Assembly: GCA_030592465.1 (NCBI GenBank)
Contig: JAUVJB010000220.1
Location: forward strand, 1-5,026
Reading direction: 5' to 3'
Length of the DNA: 5,026 nucleotides
DNA from: Bacteroidota bacterium
GTDB lineage: Bacteria; Bacteroidota; Bacteroidia; Bacteroidales; B39-G9
A program made the position numbers and the translations under genes. Each line of letters starts with the position of its first letter. Within the stretch, counting starts at the first letter, position 1. Under the pieces are notes generated by a model. That model saw only the letters and a program-made list of their open reading frames with translations, did no database searches and was not told the DNA's origin. Of this stretch, positions 1-4,838 are shown one piece after another.

Positions 1-18
1 CAAATTACATTACGGCTC

Positions 19-37
19 TACTGAGCTTGCCGAAGTG
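19..37. repeat. REP-like repeat scrap (CTGAGCTTG-CCGAAG type)
   Basis: The bases TACTGAGCTTGCCGAAGTG resemble the short dispersed bacterial repeat with core CTGAGCTTGTCGAAG, recalled from general knowledge, with C in place of T in the middle. The outer arms TACT and AGTG can pair with one wobble. It lies beyond the terminator of the cold-shock operon, at the window edge, so its full extent is unknown. Only one copy of this motif is seen here, so the repeat identity rests on recall and not on comparison within the window. Confidence 0.4.
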
Positions 38-96
38 CAAAATATAACCGCACGAAGTATAATACTAATTTCACCAACTTATATGTGTAAATATAA

Positions 97-123
97 AAAA
101 ATCCGACTAAATGCCGGATTTTT
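97..123 (-). terminator. Rho-independent terminator of the RRM/cold-shock operon
   Basis: A perfect 9-bp stem, AAAAATCCG at 97-105 with CGGATTTTT at 115-123, closes a 9-base loop. On the minus strand the stem runs into seven T residues (95-101), the form expected of an intrinsic terminator. It starts 41 bases after the stop codon of the cold-shock gene. Because the stem has A/T runs on both sides it could also stop transcription arriving from the left on the plus strand. Confidence 0.8.
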
Positions 124-163
124 AAAATTATTTATCATCTAATAAAATTAGCAAAAAATATGT

Positions 164-361
164 TTATTCAACTTTTTTTACATTTATAGCAATAGGTCCT
201 TTCTCTCCATCTGAGATTTCAAATTCAACTGTTTCACCGGTTTCTAATCTTTCATTTGAATTTTCTAATCCTGTACGATGAACAAAGACATCTTTTTCAT
301 CTTCTGCTTGTATAAATCCATAACCTTTTACGTCATTATACCACTTTACTGTTCCTTTCAT
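164..361 (-). CDS. Cold-shock domain protein (CspA family)
   Basis: This 65-residue protein is a complete single cold-shock domain, a small five-stranded beta barrel that binds single-stranded RNA and DNA and acts in the cytoplasm as an RNA chaperone. The sequence shows MKGTVKWYN at the start, the RNP1 motif KGYGFI at residues 12-17 and the RNP2 motif VFVH at 25-28, all at the usual spacing. The length equals that of typical family members (65-70). The ATG at 361 is the only sensible start. It lies 37 bases behind the RRM gene with no TAnnTTTG motif in the gap, so I infer it is the second gene of that operon, ending at the hairpin at 97-123. Whether it is cold-induced or constitutive cannot be told. 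Family assignment is secure; the specific paralogue name is not. Confidence 0.95.
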   Translation of the reverse strand: MKGTVKWYNDVKGYGFIQAEDEKDVFVHRTGLENSNERLETGETVEFEISDGEKGPIAINVKKVE

Positions 362-398
362 AATTTATTGTTTAATATCTTTTTTACTATTCTAAATC

Positions 399-659
399 TT
401 ATTTATCATCATCTTTTCTTATTTCACGAGCCTGATTTACTTTAATATTTCTACCTTTGATGTCAGTTTCGTTTAACTCATCAATAGCTTTTTGTGCCTC
501 ATCATCGTTTAGCATTTCTACAAACCCAAAACCTTTACTTCGTCCGGAGTATTTGTCAGTAATTACTTTTACAGAGTTTACATTTCCGTATTCTCCAAAA
601 ATTTGTTCTAAATCACCTTCACGTATTCCATAGTGAAGATTTCCTACATAAATATTCAT
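399..659 (-). CDS. Small RRM-domain RNA-binding protein
   Basis: An 86-residue protein made of one RNA recognition motif. RNP2 is IYVGNL at residues 3-8 and RNP1 is KGFGFVEM at residues 42-49. The aromatic residues Y4, F44 and F46 that stack on RNA bases are present; the last RNP1 position is M49 where F or Y is usual. The closing strand NIKVNQAR is followed by a short charged tail ending RKDDDK. Single-RRM proteins of this size occur in cyanobacteria and Bacteroidota and bind RNA in the cytoplasm; their targets are mostly unknown. The ATG at 659 is preceded by an A-rich leader with no Shine-Dalgarno sequence and by the promoter at 688-720. It is the first gene of a two-gene unit with the cold-shock gene, which suggests a shared job in RNA folding or stability. 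Confidence 0.94.
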   Translation of the reverse strand: MNIYVGNLHYGIREGDLEQIFGEYGNVNSVKVITDKYSGRSKGFGFVEMLNDDEAQKAIDELNETDIKGRNIKVNQAREIRKDDDK

Positions 660-687
660 AATTATTTTATTTTATTAAAAATTATTA

Positions 688-720
688 CAAAGGTAAAATT
701 TAAAATTGAATAAAAGCAAA
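688..720 (-). promoter_or_regulatory. Bacteroidota-type promoter of the RRM/cold-shock operon
   Basis: Read on the minus strand, 695-688 is TACCTTTG, an exact match to the Bacteroidota -7 consensus TAnnTTTG. TTTG at 720-717 lies 21 bases upstream, within the usual range for the -33 element. Transcription would begin near 681, leaving a leader of about 20 bases before the RRM start codon. Both boxes and the spacing are seen directly; promoter activity is inferred. Confidence 0.7.
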
Positions 721-731
721 TATTTTTAATA

Positions 732-814
732 TTATTTATGAGTCCACTCCGAAAAGTCGATAAGTGGTTAATCCGCCAGCTGGCGGATAGTTTTCACAAT
801 GGACTCATTTATAA
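732..814. repeat. Nested inverted-repeat element (palindrome inside long hairpin)
   Basis: The outer arms are 732-746 and 800-814, which pair at 13 of 15 positions; the core ATGAGTCCA / TGGACTCAT (738-746, 800-808) is perfect. Inside lies a perfect 18-base palindrome, ATCCGCCAG-CTGGCGGAT at 771-788, and a smaller pair CCACT / AGTGG (744-748, 763-767). The segment is much richer in G and C than its surroundings. It lies downstream of the GldI-like gene and just upstream of the RRM promoter, so it could help end the first transcript. It has no T run on the minus strand directly after the stem, so I call it a dispersed repeat and not a terminator. Confidence 0.65.
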
Positions 815-861
815 TATCTTTTTTTCGACGACTCACTAATTTTTATTCGTAAATAATTTAG

Positions 862-1404
862 TTAATTTGATATATTAATAAGTTGGACATCATACACAAT
901 TGTAGAGCGTCGAGGTATTTTGTTATCATCTCCAACTAAACCATAAGCTAAATGAGGTGGTAAAATAAATCGTGCTTTATCTCCTTCTCTCATATATAAT
1001 ATTCCCTCTTCAAGTCCGGTCTCCACGCCTCCTTGTCCAATTTTAAATTGTTTGGTTCCTAACGAATCAGAAGTATAGCATAGTGTTCCATCTAACAATT
1101 TAATAGTATAATTAATTGCAGCAATTTTACCCTCTTTTGCTTTTTTACCTTTGCCTTTTTTATAAATCATATACCATAAGCCTGTTTTCGTAACTTTCAT
1201 TTTCCATTTATGGCGTTTTGCATAATCTTCAATAAGCTCAGCGTCTTTTTTTACCAAATATTTATTAATCTTTATTAATGGTTCTTTAAATTGAGCCACT
1301 TGCTCATCTGTTCTGTATTTTCGTTTTTGAACGCAAGAAACAGCAATTACTAATATCAATAATAAACTATACAATAGTCCCGAGTACTCGGAATTAATCT
1401 TCAT
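862..1404 (-). CDS. gldI: GldI-like FKBP-type peptidyl-prolyl isomerase lipoprotein
   Basis: From the ATG at 1404 this is a 180-residue protein. Residues 1-24 are a lipoprotein signal peptide: a short polar start, the hydrophobic stretch GLLYSLLLILVIA and a lipobox VSC with lipidated C24. A lysine-rich linker leads to an FKBP domain at about residues 75-180, with NYTIKLLDG near 98, GLEEGI at 130-135, LPPHLAYG at 148-155 and YDVQL at 171-175. FKBP domains catalyse cis-trans isomerisation of X-Pro bonds. Here the protein would be anchored at an envelope membrane, and GldI is needed for gliding in Flavobacterium johnsoniae. Conserved pocket residues Y99 and Y154 remain, but the positions of FKBP12 I56 and W59 hold E128 and L131. 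The start overlaps the end of the DHH gene by 11 bases, so the two are cotranscribed; ATG at 1410 is an alternative. FKBP lipoprotein is certain; a gliding role is not. Confidence 0.88.
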   Translation of the reverse strand: MKINSEYSGLLYSLLLILVIAVSCVQKRKYRTDEQVAQFKEPLIKINKYLVKKDAELIEDYAKRHKWKMKVTKTGLWYMIYKKGKGKKAKEGKIAAINYTIKLLDGTLCYTSDSLGTKQFKIGQGGVETGLEEGILYMREGDKARFILPPHLAYGLVGDDNKIPRRSTIVYDVQLINISN

Positions 1405-2425
1405 TTTCATCCAACTCATTTTTATAATTGGGTAATAAACTAATAAATTTTTCAATTGTTTTATCAATATCCATTTTTGATTTTCCACCTGAGGCATTCA
1501 AATGCCCACCACCATTAAAATTTTTTCGTGCAAATTTATTAGTAGCAAAAGCACCTTTCGAACGAAATGAAATTTTCACATAATCCACTCTTTCAACAAA
1601 AATAGCTGAAAAGATTATACCTTTAATAGATAATGGATAGTTAACAAAACCTTCGTCATCACCTTGTTTAAAATTAAATTTCTTTAATTCCTGTTTGGTT
1701 AACGAGATAATAGCTGTATGATATTGCGGAAAAACAGTTAACTTTTCATTCAGGCAATATCCTAACAAACGAAATCGGTCAGTTGAAAAGTTATCATAAA
1801 TCTTACTTACAATTTCATCTTTATTAATATTAAATATAAGCAATTCGGCAACAATTTGGAATGTTCTTGGTTTTGATGAGTTATAACTAAAACAACCTGT
1901 ATCTGCCATTATACCGGCATATAAACATTTTGCGATTTTTTCATCTATCAAATTAATATTATTTAAGAGCACAATAAATTCATAAACCAATTCGGCTGCA
2001 GAACTTGCTGATGCATCTGACAATATATAATCAATATTTTCATTAAACAATGGATGATGGTCAATTACTATTTTTATTGAGTTCGATTGTTTTATATATT
2101 TTTCTAGCTTATCGATGCGGTTTGTTTCATTAAAATCTACATAAAAAATAATTTGTGCTTGTTTAATAATTTCAACAGCAGATTTTTTATCATTATAAAA
2201 ATTAATAATATTTTGATTACCGGGCATCCACCATAAAAATTCAGGATAACTATTTGGCGTAATAACAATGGGGTTTTGTCGTTTTTTTATCAAGAAATTA
2301 TATAATCCCAACGATGAACCAATTGCATCTGCATCAGGATTTGAATGGGTTACAATAACAATATTATTTGTAACCGATAGAAGTTTATTTACTTCTTTGC
2401 CAAAATTATCAGATAGTTTTTTCAA
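1394..2425 (-). CDS. DHH/DHHA1 family phosphoesterase, NrnA-like
   Basis: A 343-residue cytoplasmic enzyme with the two-domain plan of the NrnA group, which degrades very short RNA (nanoRNA) and dephosphorylates pAp, using two Mn ions. The DHH domain covers about residues 18-180: motif I THSNPDADAIGSS with H27, D31 and D33; motif II D97 in YVDFN; motif III DHH at 122-124; motif IV D175 in GIMADTG. The DHHA1 domain follows, with FRS at 287-289 and the substrate-binding GGGH at 305-308 in NGGGHLNASGG. All metal ligands are present and the length is normal. No ATG fits: TTG at 2425 is the first codon after an in-frame TAA at 2426-2428, and it gives the expected N-terminal helix before NIVIVTH. 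The promoter at 2451-2477 fits this start. It is first in an operon with the GldI-like gene. pAp phosphatase, nanoRNase or cyclic-dinucleotide activity cannot be separated by sequence. Confidence 0.93.
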   Translation of the reverse strand: MKKLSDNFGKEVNKLLSVTNNIVIVTHSNPDADAIGSSLGLYNFLIKKRQNPIVITPNSYPEFLWWMPGNQNIINFYNDKKSAVEIIKQAQIIFYVDFNETNRIDKLEKYIKQSNSIKIVIDHHPLFNENIDYILSDASASSAAELVYEFIVLLNNINLIDEKIAKCLYAGIMADTGCFSYNSSKPRTFQIVAELLIFNINKDEIVSKIYDNFSTDRFRLLGYCLNEKLTVFPQYHTAIISLTKQELKKFNFKQGDDEGFVNYPLSIKGIIFSAIFVERVDYVKISFRSKGAFATNKFARKNFNGGGHLNASGGKSKMDIDKTIEKFISLLPNYKNELDENED

Positions 2426-2450
2426 TTATTTTTTAGATTTTATTTAACCC

Positions 2451-2477
2451 CAAAGATATAAATTTAATATAAAGCAA
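2451..2477 (-). promoter_or_regulatory. Bacteroidota-type promoter of the DHH/GldI-like operon
   Basis: On the minus strand 2458-2451 reads TATCTTTG, an exact TAnnTTTG match. A TTG at 2477-2475 lies 16 bases upstream, slightly short of the usual 17-21 spacing. A transcript would begin near 2444, giving a leader of roughly 19 bases before the TTG start codon at 2425. Confidence 0.6.
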
Positions 2478-2500
2478 GTTAAAAACTCATAAATTTTATT

Positions 2501-2508
2501 TATTTTAG
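2501..2508 (+). promoter_or_regulatory. Possible -7 element for ndk
   Basis: TATTTTAG differs from TAnnTTTG at one position and would place the transcript start about 20 bases before the ndk ATG, the same leader length as the two better promoters on the other strand. No TTTG or TTG is seen at the expected -33 position, so this is a weak candidate within the divergent 109-base spacer. Confidence 0.3.
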
Positions 2509-2534
2509 CAAAACAAAATTATAAAAATAAAATT

Positions 2535-2981
2535 ATGTCAGGAAATATAACTTTTACTATGATTAAGCCTGGTGCTGTAAAAAATGAGCATATAGGACAT
2601 ATTTTAATAATGATTAATAATGCAGGGTTTAGAATTGTTGCTATGAAATATGTTAAACTACGAACAGCACAAGCTGAAGTTTTTTACAGTATTCATAAAG
2701 ACAAACCTTTTTATAGAGATTTAATAAAATTTATTGTTTCAGGACCTGTAGTTGCAGCAATATTAGAAAAAGAGAATGCTGTAAAAGACCTCAGAAAATT
2801 AATAGGTACAACAGATCCTACTAAAGCAGAAGAAGGAACAATACGAAAACTCTTTGCAAAATCAATAGAGCATAATGCAGTGCATGGTTCTGATAGTGAT
2901 GAAAACGCAATTAGAGAATGTAATTTTTTCTTTTCTTACAACGAACGGTTTTCAAAAGATGGTAGTTGTATGTCAGCTTAG
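2535..2981 (+). CDS. ndk: Nucleoside diphosphate kinase
   Basis: A 148-residue cytoplasmic enzyme that moves the gamma phosphate from ATP to other nucleoside diphosphates, balancing the NTP and dNTP pools. The sequence shows the start FTMIKPGAV with K11, Y51, F59 in the KPFY stretch, R87, T93, R104 and N114, and the active-site signature NAVHGSDS with phosphohistidine H117. The length is that of a normal bacterial Ndk, though GTTDP stands where many enzymes have GATNP. The ATG at 2535 follows an A-rich leader without a Shine-Dalgarno sequence. It is the only plus-strand gene, divergent from the DHH operon and convergent with recF/DUF721. It is complete, and its stop codon lies only nine bases before the inverted end of the repeat-rich spacer. 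Confidence 0.97.
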   Translation: MSGNITFTMIKPGAVKNEHIGHILIMINNAGFRIVAMKYVKLRTAQAEVFYSIHKDKPFYRDLIKFIVSGPVVAAILEKENAVKDLRKLIGTTDPTKAEEGTIRKLFAKSIEHNAVHGSDSDENAIRECNFFFSYNERFSKDGSCMSA

Positions 2982-2992
2982 TTAGAGTCTGT

Positions 2993-3013
2993 ACGAAAAC
3001 TCAATATTTTCGT
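2993..3013. terminator. Small hairpin just after ndk
   Basis: ACGAAAA at 2993-2999 pairs perfectly with TTTTCGT at 3007-3013 across a 7-base loop, beginning 12 bases after the ndk stop codon. It is the nearest hairpin that could end the ndk transcript, but it is AT-rich and lacks a following T run, so termination is uncertain. It also forms the left inverted end of the candidate MITE. Confidence 0.3.
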
Positions 3014-3033
3014 CATTGCGAGAAGTAATCCCG
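3011..3033. repeat. CGTCATTGCGAG-type dispersed repeat remnant
   Basis: CGTCATTGCGAG followed by AAGTAATCCCG resembles the dispersed bacterial repeat that typically reads CGTCATTGCGAG, then a variable middle, then GAAGCAATCCCG. Here the middle is short and CAATC has become TAATC, so this looks like a decayed copy. The identification rests on recall of this repeat from other genomes. Confidence 0.45.
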
Positions 3034-3184
3034 AACAATCAGCGATTTTCTATCTAAAAATCAGTTTAGAATAATATATAATAAATAACTGATATACTGT
3101 ATTTAAGACTAAAATTTACCAAAATGAATTATTCTTAGAAAATCGATGAACAATCAAGATTATTGCAATACAACTTATTTTATA

Positions 3185-3200
3185 TCCGTCAGCTGACGGA
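3185..3200. repeat. Palindrome copy 2, TCCGTCAGCTGACGGA
   Basis: A perfect 16-base palindrome. It matches the core of the palindrome at 772-787 at 14 of 16 positions. The two differences, at positions 5 and 12, are on opposite arms and compensate each other, so both copies stay perfectly self-complementary. Confidence 0.7.
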
Positions 3201-3216
3201 CTGTTGAATGTATTAT

Positions 3217-3243
3217 ATGGTTTAAGTTACAAACTTAAACCAT
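3217..3243. repeat. 12-bp perfect hairpin with 3-base loop
   Basis: ATGGTTTAAGTT at 3217-3228 pairs with AACTTAAACCAT at 3232-3243 around the loop ACA. It is the longest perfect stem in the convergent spacer and could hinder transcription from either side, but no T run follows on either strand, so I do not call it an intrinsic terminator. Confidence 0.6.
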
Positions 3244-3262
3244 TGTGATTGTTAGAAAGCAA

Positions 3263-3286
3263 TTTAACAATAAAACAATTGAACAA
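3263..3286. repeat. Short tandem tract of an 8-base unit TNNAACAA
   Basis: Three successive 8-base units, TTTAACAA, TAAAACAA and TTGAACAA, share the pattern TNNAACAA. This is a degenerate tandem tract inside the repeat-rich spacer, with no evident function. Confidence 0.4.
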
Positions 3287-3302
3287 TTCGTCAGTTGATG
3301 GA
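3287..3302. repeat. Degenerate palindrome copy 3, TTCGTCAGTTGATGGA
   Basis: It matches copy 2 at 13 of 16 positions, and all three differences are C to T on the plus strand. As plus-strand RNA every changed position would still form a G-U pair, so the fold could survive although the DNA is no longer a perfect palindrome. Confidence 0.5.
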
Positions 3303-3365
3303 TTAAAACGGTTTTTATTTTATAATATCAATAATAAAGCAGATTACAGAGTTTTCGTGCAAGCA

Positions 3366-3656
3366 TTATCTTATCACAATGTCATCAACTAACTTTTCTC
3401 CTGCTTGTTCGTTTAATCGTTTTTTAAGTTCGTCTTTAATCATTAATAACTCATTACGGATAATTGCCGAATTAATATAAACAAACAAAATTCTATTTTT
3501 AAAAAAAATTTTATTTGTTGCTCCGGCAACATTCTTACCAATTATTTCTTCCCAAGAATTTATTAATCGTACCTGCTTCATTTTTTTATCAATCCGCAAA
3601 GCTTTTAAATACTGATCAATAACATCGTTTAATTTTTCTACTTTCTGCCTTCTCAT
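3366..3656 (-). CDS. DUF721 domain protein (DciA-like)
   Basis: A 96-residue basic protein starting at the ATG at 3656. It shows the DUF721 pattern: a helical, charged N-terminus, then SWEEIIGKNVAGATNKIFFKN with W35, G40, V43 and T47, a strand ILFVYINS at 56-63, and the helix IIRNELLMIKDELKKRLN ending near 82. DUF721 covers DciA, the loader of the replicative helicase in bacteria without DnaC, but in Bacteroidota these short copies are not characterised, so a loader role is a guess. It lies downstream of recF on the same strand, separated by 63 bases filled with a tandem repeat, and is probably cotranscribed. An in-frame TTG at 3662 would add two residues; I prefer the ATG. No transmembrane segment or signal peptide is present. 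Confidence 0.85.
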   Translation of the reverse strand: MRRQKVEKLNDVIDQYLKALRIDKKMKQVRLINSWEEIIGKNVAGATNKIFFKNRILFVYINSAIIRNELLMIKDELKKRLNEQAGEKLVDDIVIR

Positions 3657-3666
3657 ATACAATTAA

Positions 3667-3736
3667 AAGTTTAAGGTTTAAAGTTTAAGGTTTAAAGTTT
3701 AAGGTTTAAAGTTTAATGTTTAAAGTTCATTGTTCA
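3667..3736. repeat. 14-base tandem repeat across the recF stop codon
   Basis: Three exact copies of AAGTTTAAGGTTTA occupy 3667-3680, 3681-3694 and 3695-3708. A fourth with one change is at 3709-3722 and a fifth with four changes is at 3723-3736. Each unit is itself two near-identical heptamers (AAGTTTA and AGGTTTA). The recF stop codon lies in copy 4 and the last recF codons in copy 5, while copies 1-3 fill most of the gap to the DUF721 gene. Perfect copies are on the spacer side and decayed ones on the gene side. Confidence 0.9.
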
Positions 3737-4838
3737 TTGTTAATTCAATAGCACCATTACTAACATTAAATAAATTATATTCAATTGAAAAATCAGATAA
3801 AATATTTTTCACTCTTTTTTTATTGGTATCGGTAATAAAAATTTGACCAAAATTATTATCTGCAACTAATTTAATAATTTGTTTTACTCTAAATAAATCA
3901 AATTTATCAAAAATATCATCTAACAATAAAATTGGTTTATAATCGTAAATATTTTTCATATAATCGAACTGTGCTAATTTTAGAGCTACTAAAAATGTTT
4001 TTTGTTGTCCTTGCGAACCGTTTTTTTTAATTAAAAACTTATCTAATTTGAATATTAAGTCATCTTTATGAATACCTGTTGTAGTATATTGTAAGATACG
4101 GTCTCTTTCAATTGAATTTTTTAACAGATAAGGAAAATCAAAATCATGCAGTTGTGAATGATAAATTAGTTGCACTTTTTCATTACCATCAGCAATAAAC
4201 GCATAATATTTTTGAAACACCGGCAATAATTCATTAATAAATTTCACTCTCTTTTCATAAATAGTCGTGCCAAATTTAATTAACTGTTCATCCCAAATTT
4301 CGATTGTTTCAATATTAAATGTGTTTGTTTTTGCAAAATTTTTCAACAGACTGTTTCGTTGGCTTAATGCTCTGTTATATTTTATTAAATCTTCAAGATA
4401 TTGTTTATCAAATTGAGAAATTACACCATCAAGAAACTTACGACGTTCATCACTGCCACCCATAATTAAATTTGAATCATACGGAGAAATCAACACAAGT
4501 GGAATTAAACCAATATGGTCAGATAATTTTTGATATTCTTTTTTGTTTCGTTTAAACTGTTTTCTCTTGTTTCGTTTTATTCCACAATAAATACTTTCAT
4601 TTTCACCACTGATATTATAATTGCCTTGTATAACAAAAAAACCGGCATTGTGCTTAATATTTTGACTATCAATAAGATTAAAATAACTTTTACAAAAAGA
4701 CAAATAATAAACAGCATCTAATAAATTTGTTTTACCAACACCATTATCTCCCACAAAACAATTGATTTGTTGCGAAAATTCAATTTCTAATTGTTCGTAA
4801 TTTTTGAAATTTATTAATGATAAATTATTCAAATACAT
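3720..4838 (-). CDS. recF: DNA replication and repair protein RecF
   Basis: A 372-residue SMC-like ATPase of the RecFOR pathway, which helps load RecA at single-strand gaps and stalled forks. The sequence shows NLSLINFKNY at the N-terminus, Walker A GDNGVGKT at residues 30-37, the RecF-specific SQRNSLLK at 159-166, TGIHKDD at 254-260, the ABC-type signature GSQGQQK at 274-280, Walker B ILLLDDIFD around 303-311 and the D-loop region after it. All catalytic motifs are intact and the length is normal (about 360-370). The ATG at 4838 places the first conserved strand at the usual distance. It is followed by the DUF721 gene. No strong TAnnTTTG motif lies in the 188 bases upstream, so it may be read from a promoter beyond the window. 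The last few residues (about TMNNEL) come from repeat-derived DNA and fall outside the conserved domain. Confidence 0.97.
   Translation of the reverse strand: MYLNNLSLINFKNYEQLEIEFSQQINCFVGDNGVGKTNLLDAVYYLSFCKSYFNLIDSQNIKHNAGFFVIQGNYNISGENESIYCGIKRNKRKQFKRNKKEYQKLSDHIGLIPLVLISPYDSNLIMGGSDERRKFLDGVISQFDKQYLEDLIKYNRALSQRNSLLKNFAKTNTFNIETIEIWDEQLIKFGTTIYEKRVKFINELLPVFQKYYAFIADGNEKVQLIYHSQLHDFDFPYLLKNSIERDRILQYTTTGIHKDDLIFKLDKFLIKKNGSQGQQKTFLVALKLAQFDYMKNIYDYKPILLLDDIFDKFDLFRVKQIIKLVADNNFGQIFITDTNKKRVKNILSDFSIEYNLFNVSNGAIELTMNNEL

Larger units (their letters stand above)
2990..3361. mobile_element. Candidate MITE-like segment filling the convergent spacer
   Basis: The 384-base gap between ndk and the DUF721 gene has no credible gene. 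It is bounded by inverted ends: ACGAAAACTC at 2993-3002 and its exact complement GAGTTTTCGT at 3349-3358, with two further pairs (2991-3360 and 2990-3361). Between them lie a CGTCATTGCGAG motif (3011), nested inverted repeats CGATTTTCT / AGAAAATCG (3043-3051, 3137-3145) and AGAATAAT / ATTATTCT (3068-3075, 3128-3135), a 12-bp hairpin (3217-3243) and two palindrome copies. Inverted ends, no coding capacity and heavy secondary structure fit a small non-autonomous element or a pile of decayed ones. No clear target-site duplication is visible, which weakens the case. Confidence 0.4.

Noticed and set aside
2..142. Partial plus-strand gene entering from the left edge
   Set aside because: The open frame of 46 codons runs through the terminator hairpin and the translated sequence matches no family I recognise.
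1405..1497. Longer N-terminus for the GldI-like protein, beginning at 1497
   Set aside because: The extra 31 residues lie entirely inside the DHH gene and would place a lysine-rich segment before the signal peptide; starting at 1404 gives a normal lipoprotein signal with the lipobox cysteine at residue 24.
3217..3243. Bidirectional intrinsic terminator for ndk and DUF721
   Set aside because: The 12-bp stem is strong, but it has few G-C pairs and no T run after it on either strand, and it lies over 120 bases from both stop codons.
3657..3662. TTG at 3662 as start of the DUF721 gene
   Set aside because: It adds only two residues before a good ATG at 3656 and borders the tandem repeat.
3667..3736. 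Telomere-like or CRISPR array reading of the TTTAAGG repeats
   Set aside because: The heptamers only resemble telomere units by chance in an AT-rich region and alternate as a 14-base unit, and there are no unique spacers between copies as in CRISPR.
4530..4721. Plus-strand open frame of 63 codons inside recF
   Set aside because: It is antisense to the conserved part of RecF, its product is a low-complexity run of F, I, K and T residues, and it has no start context or homology I recognise.
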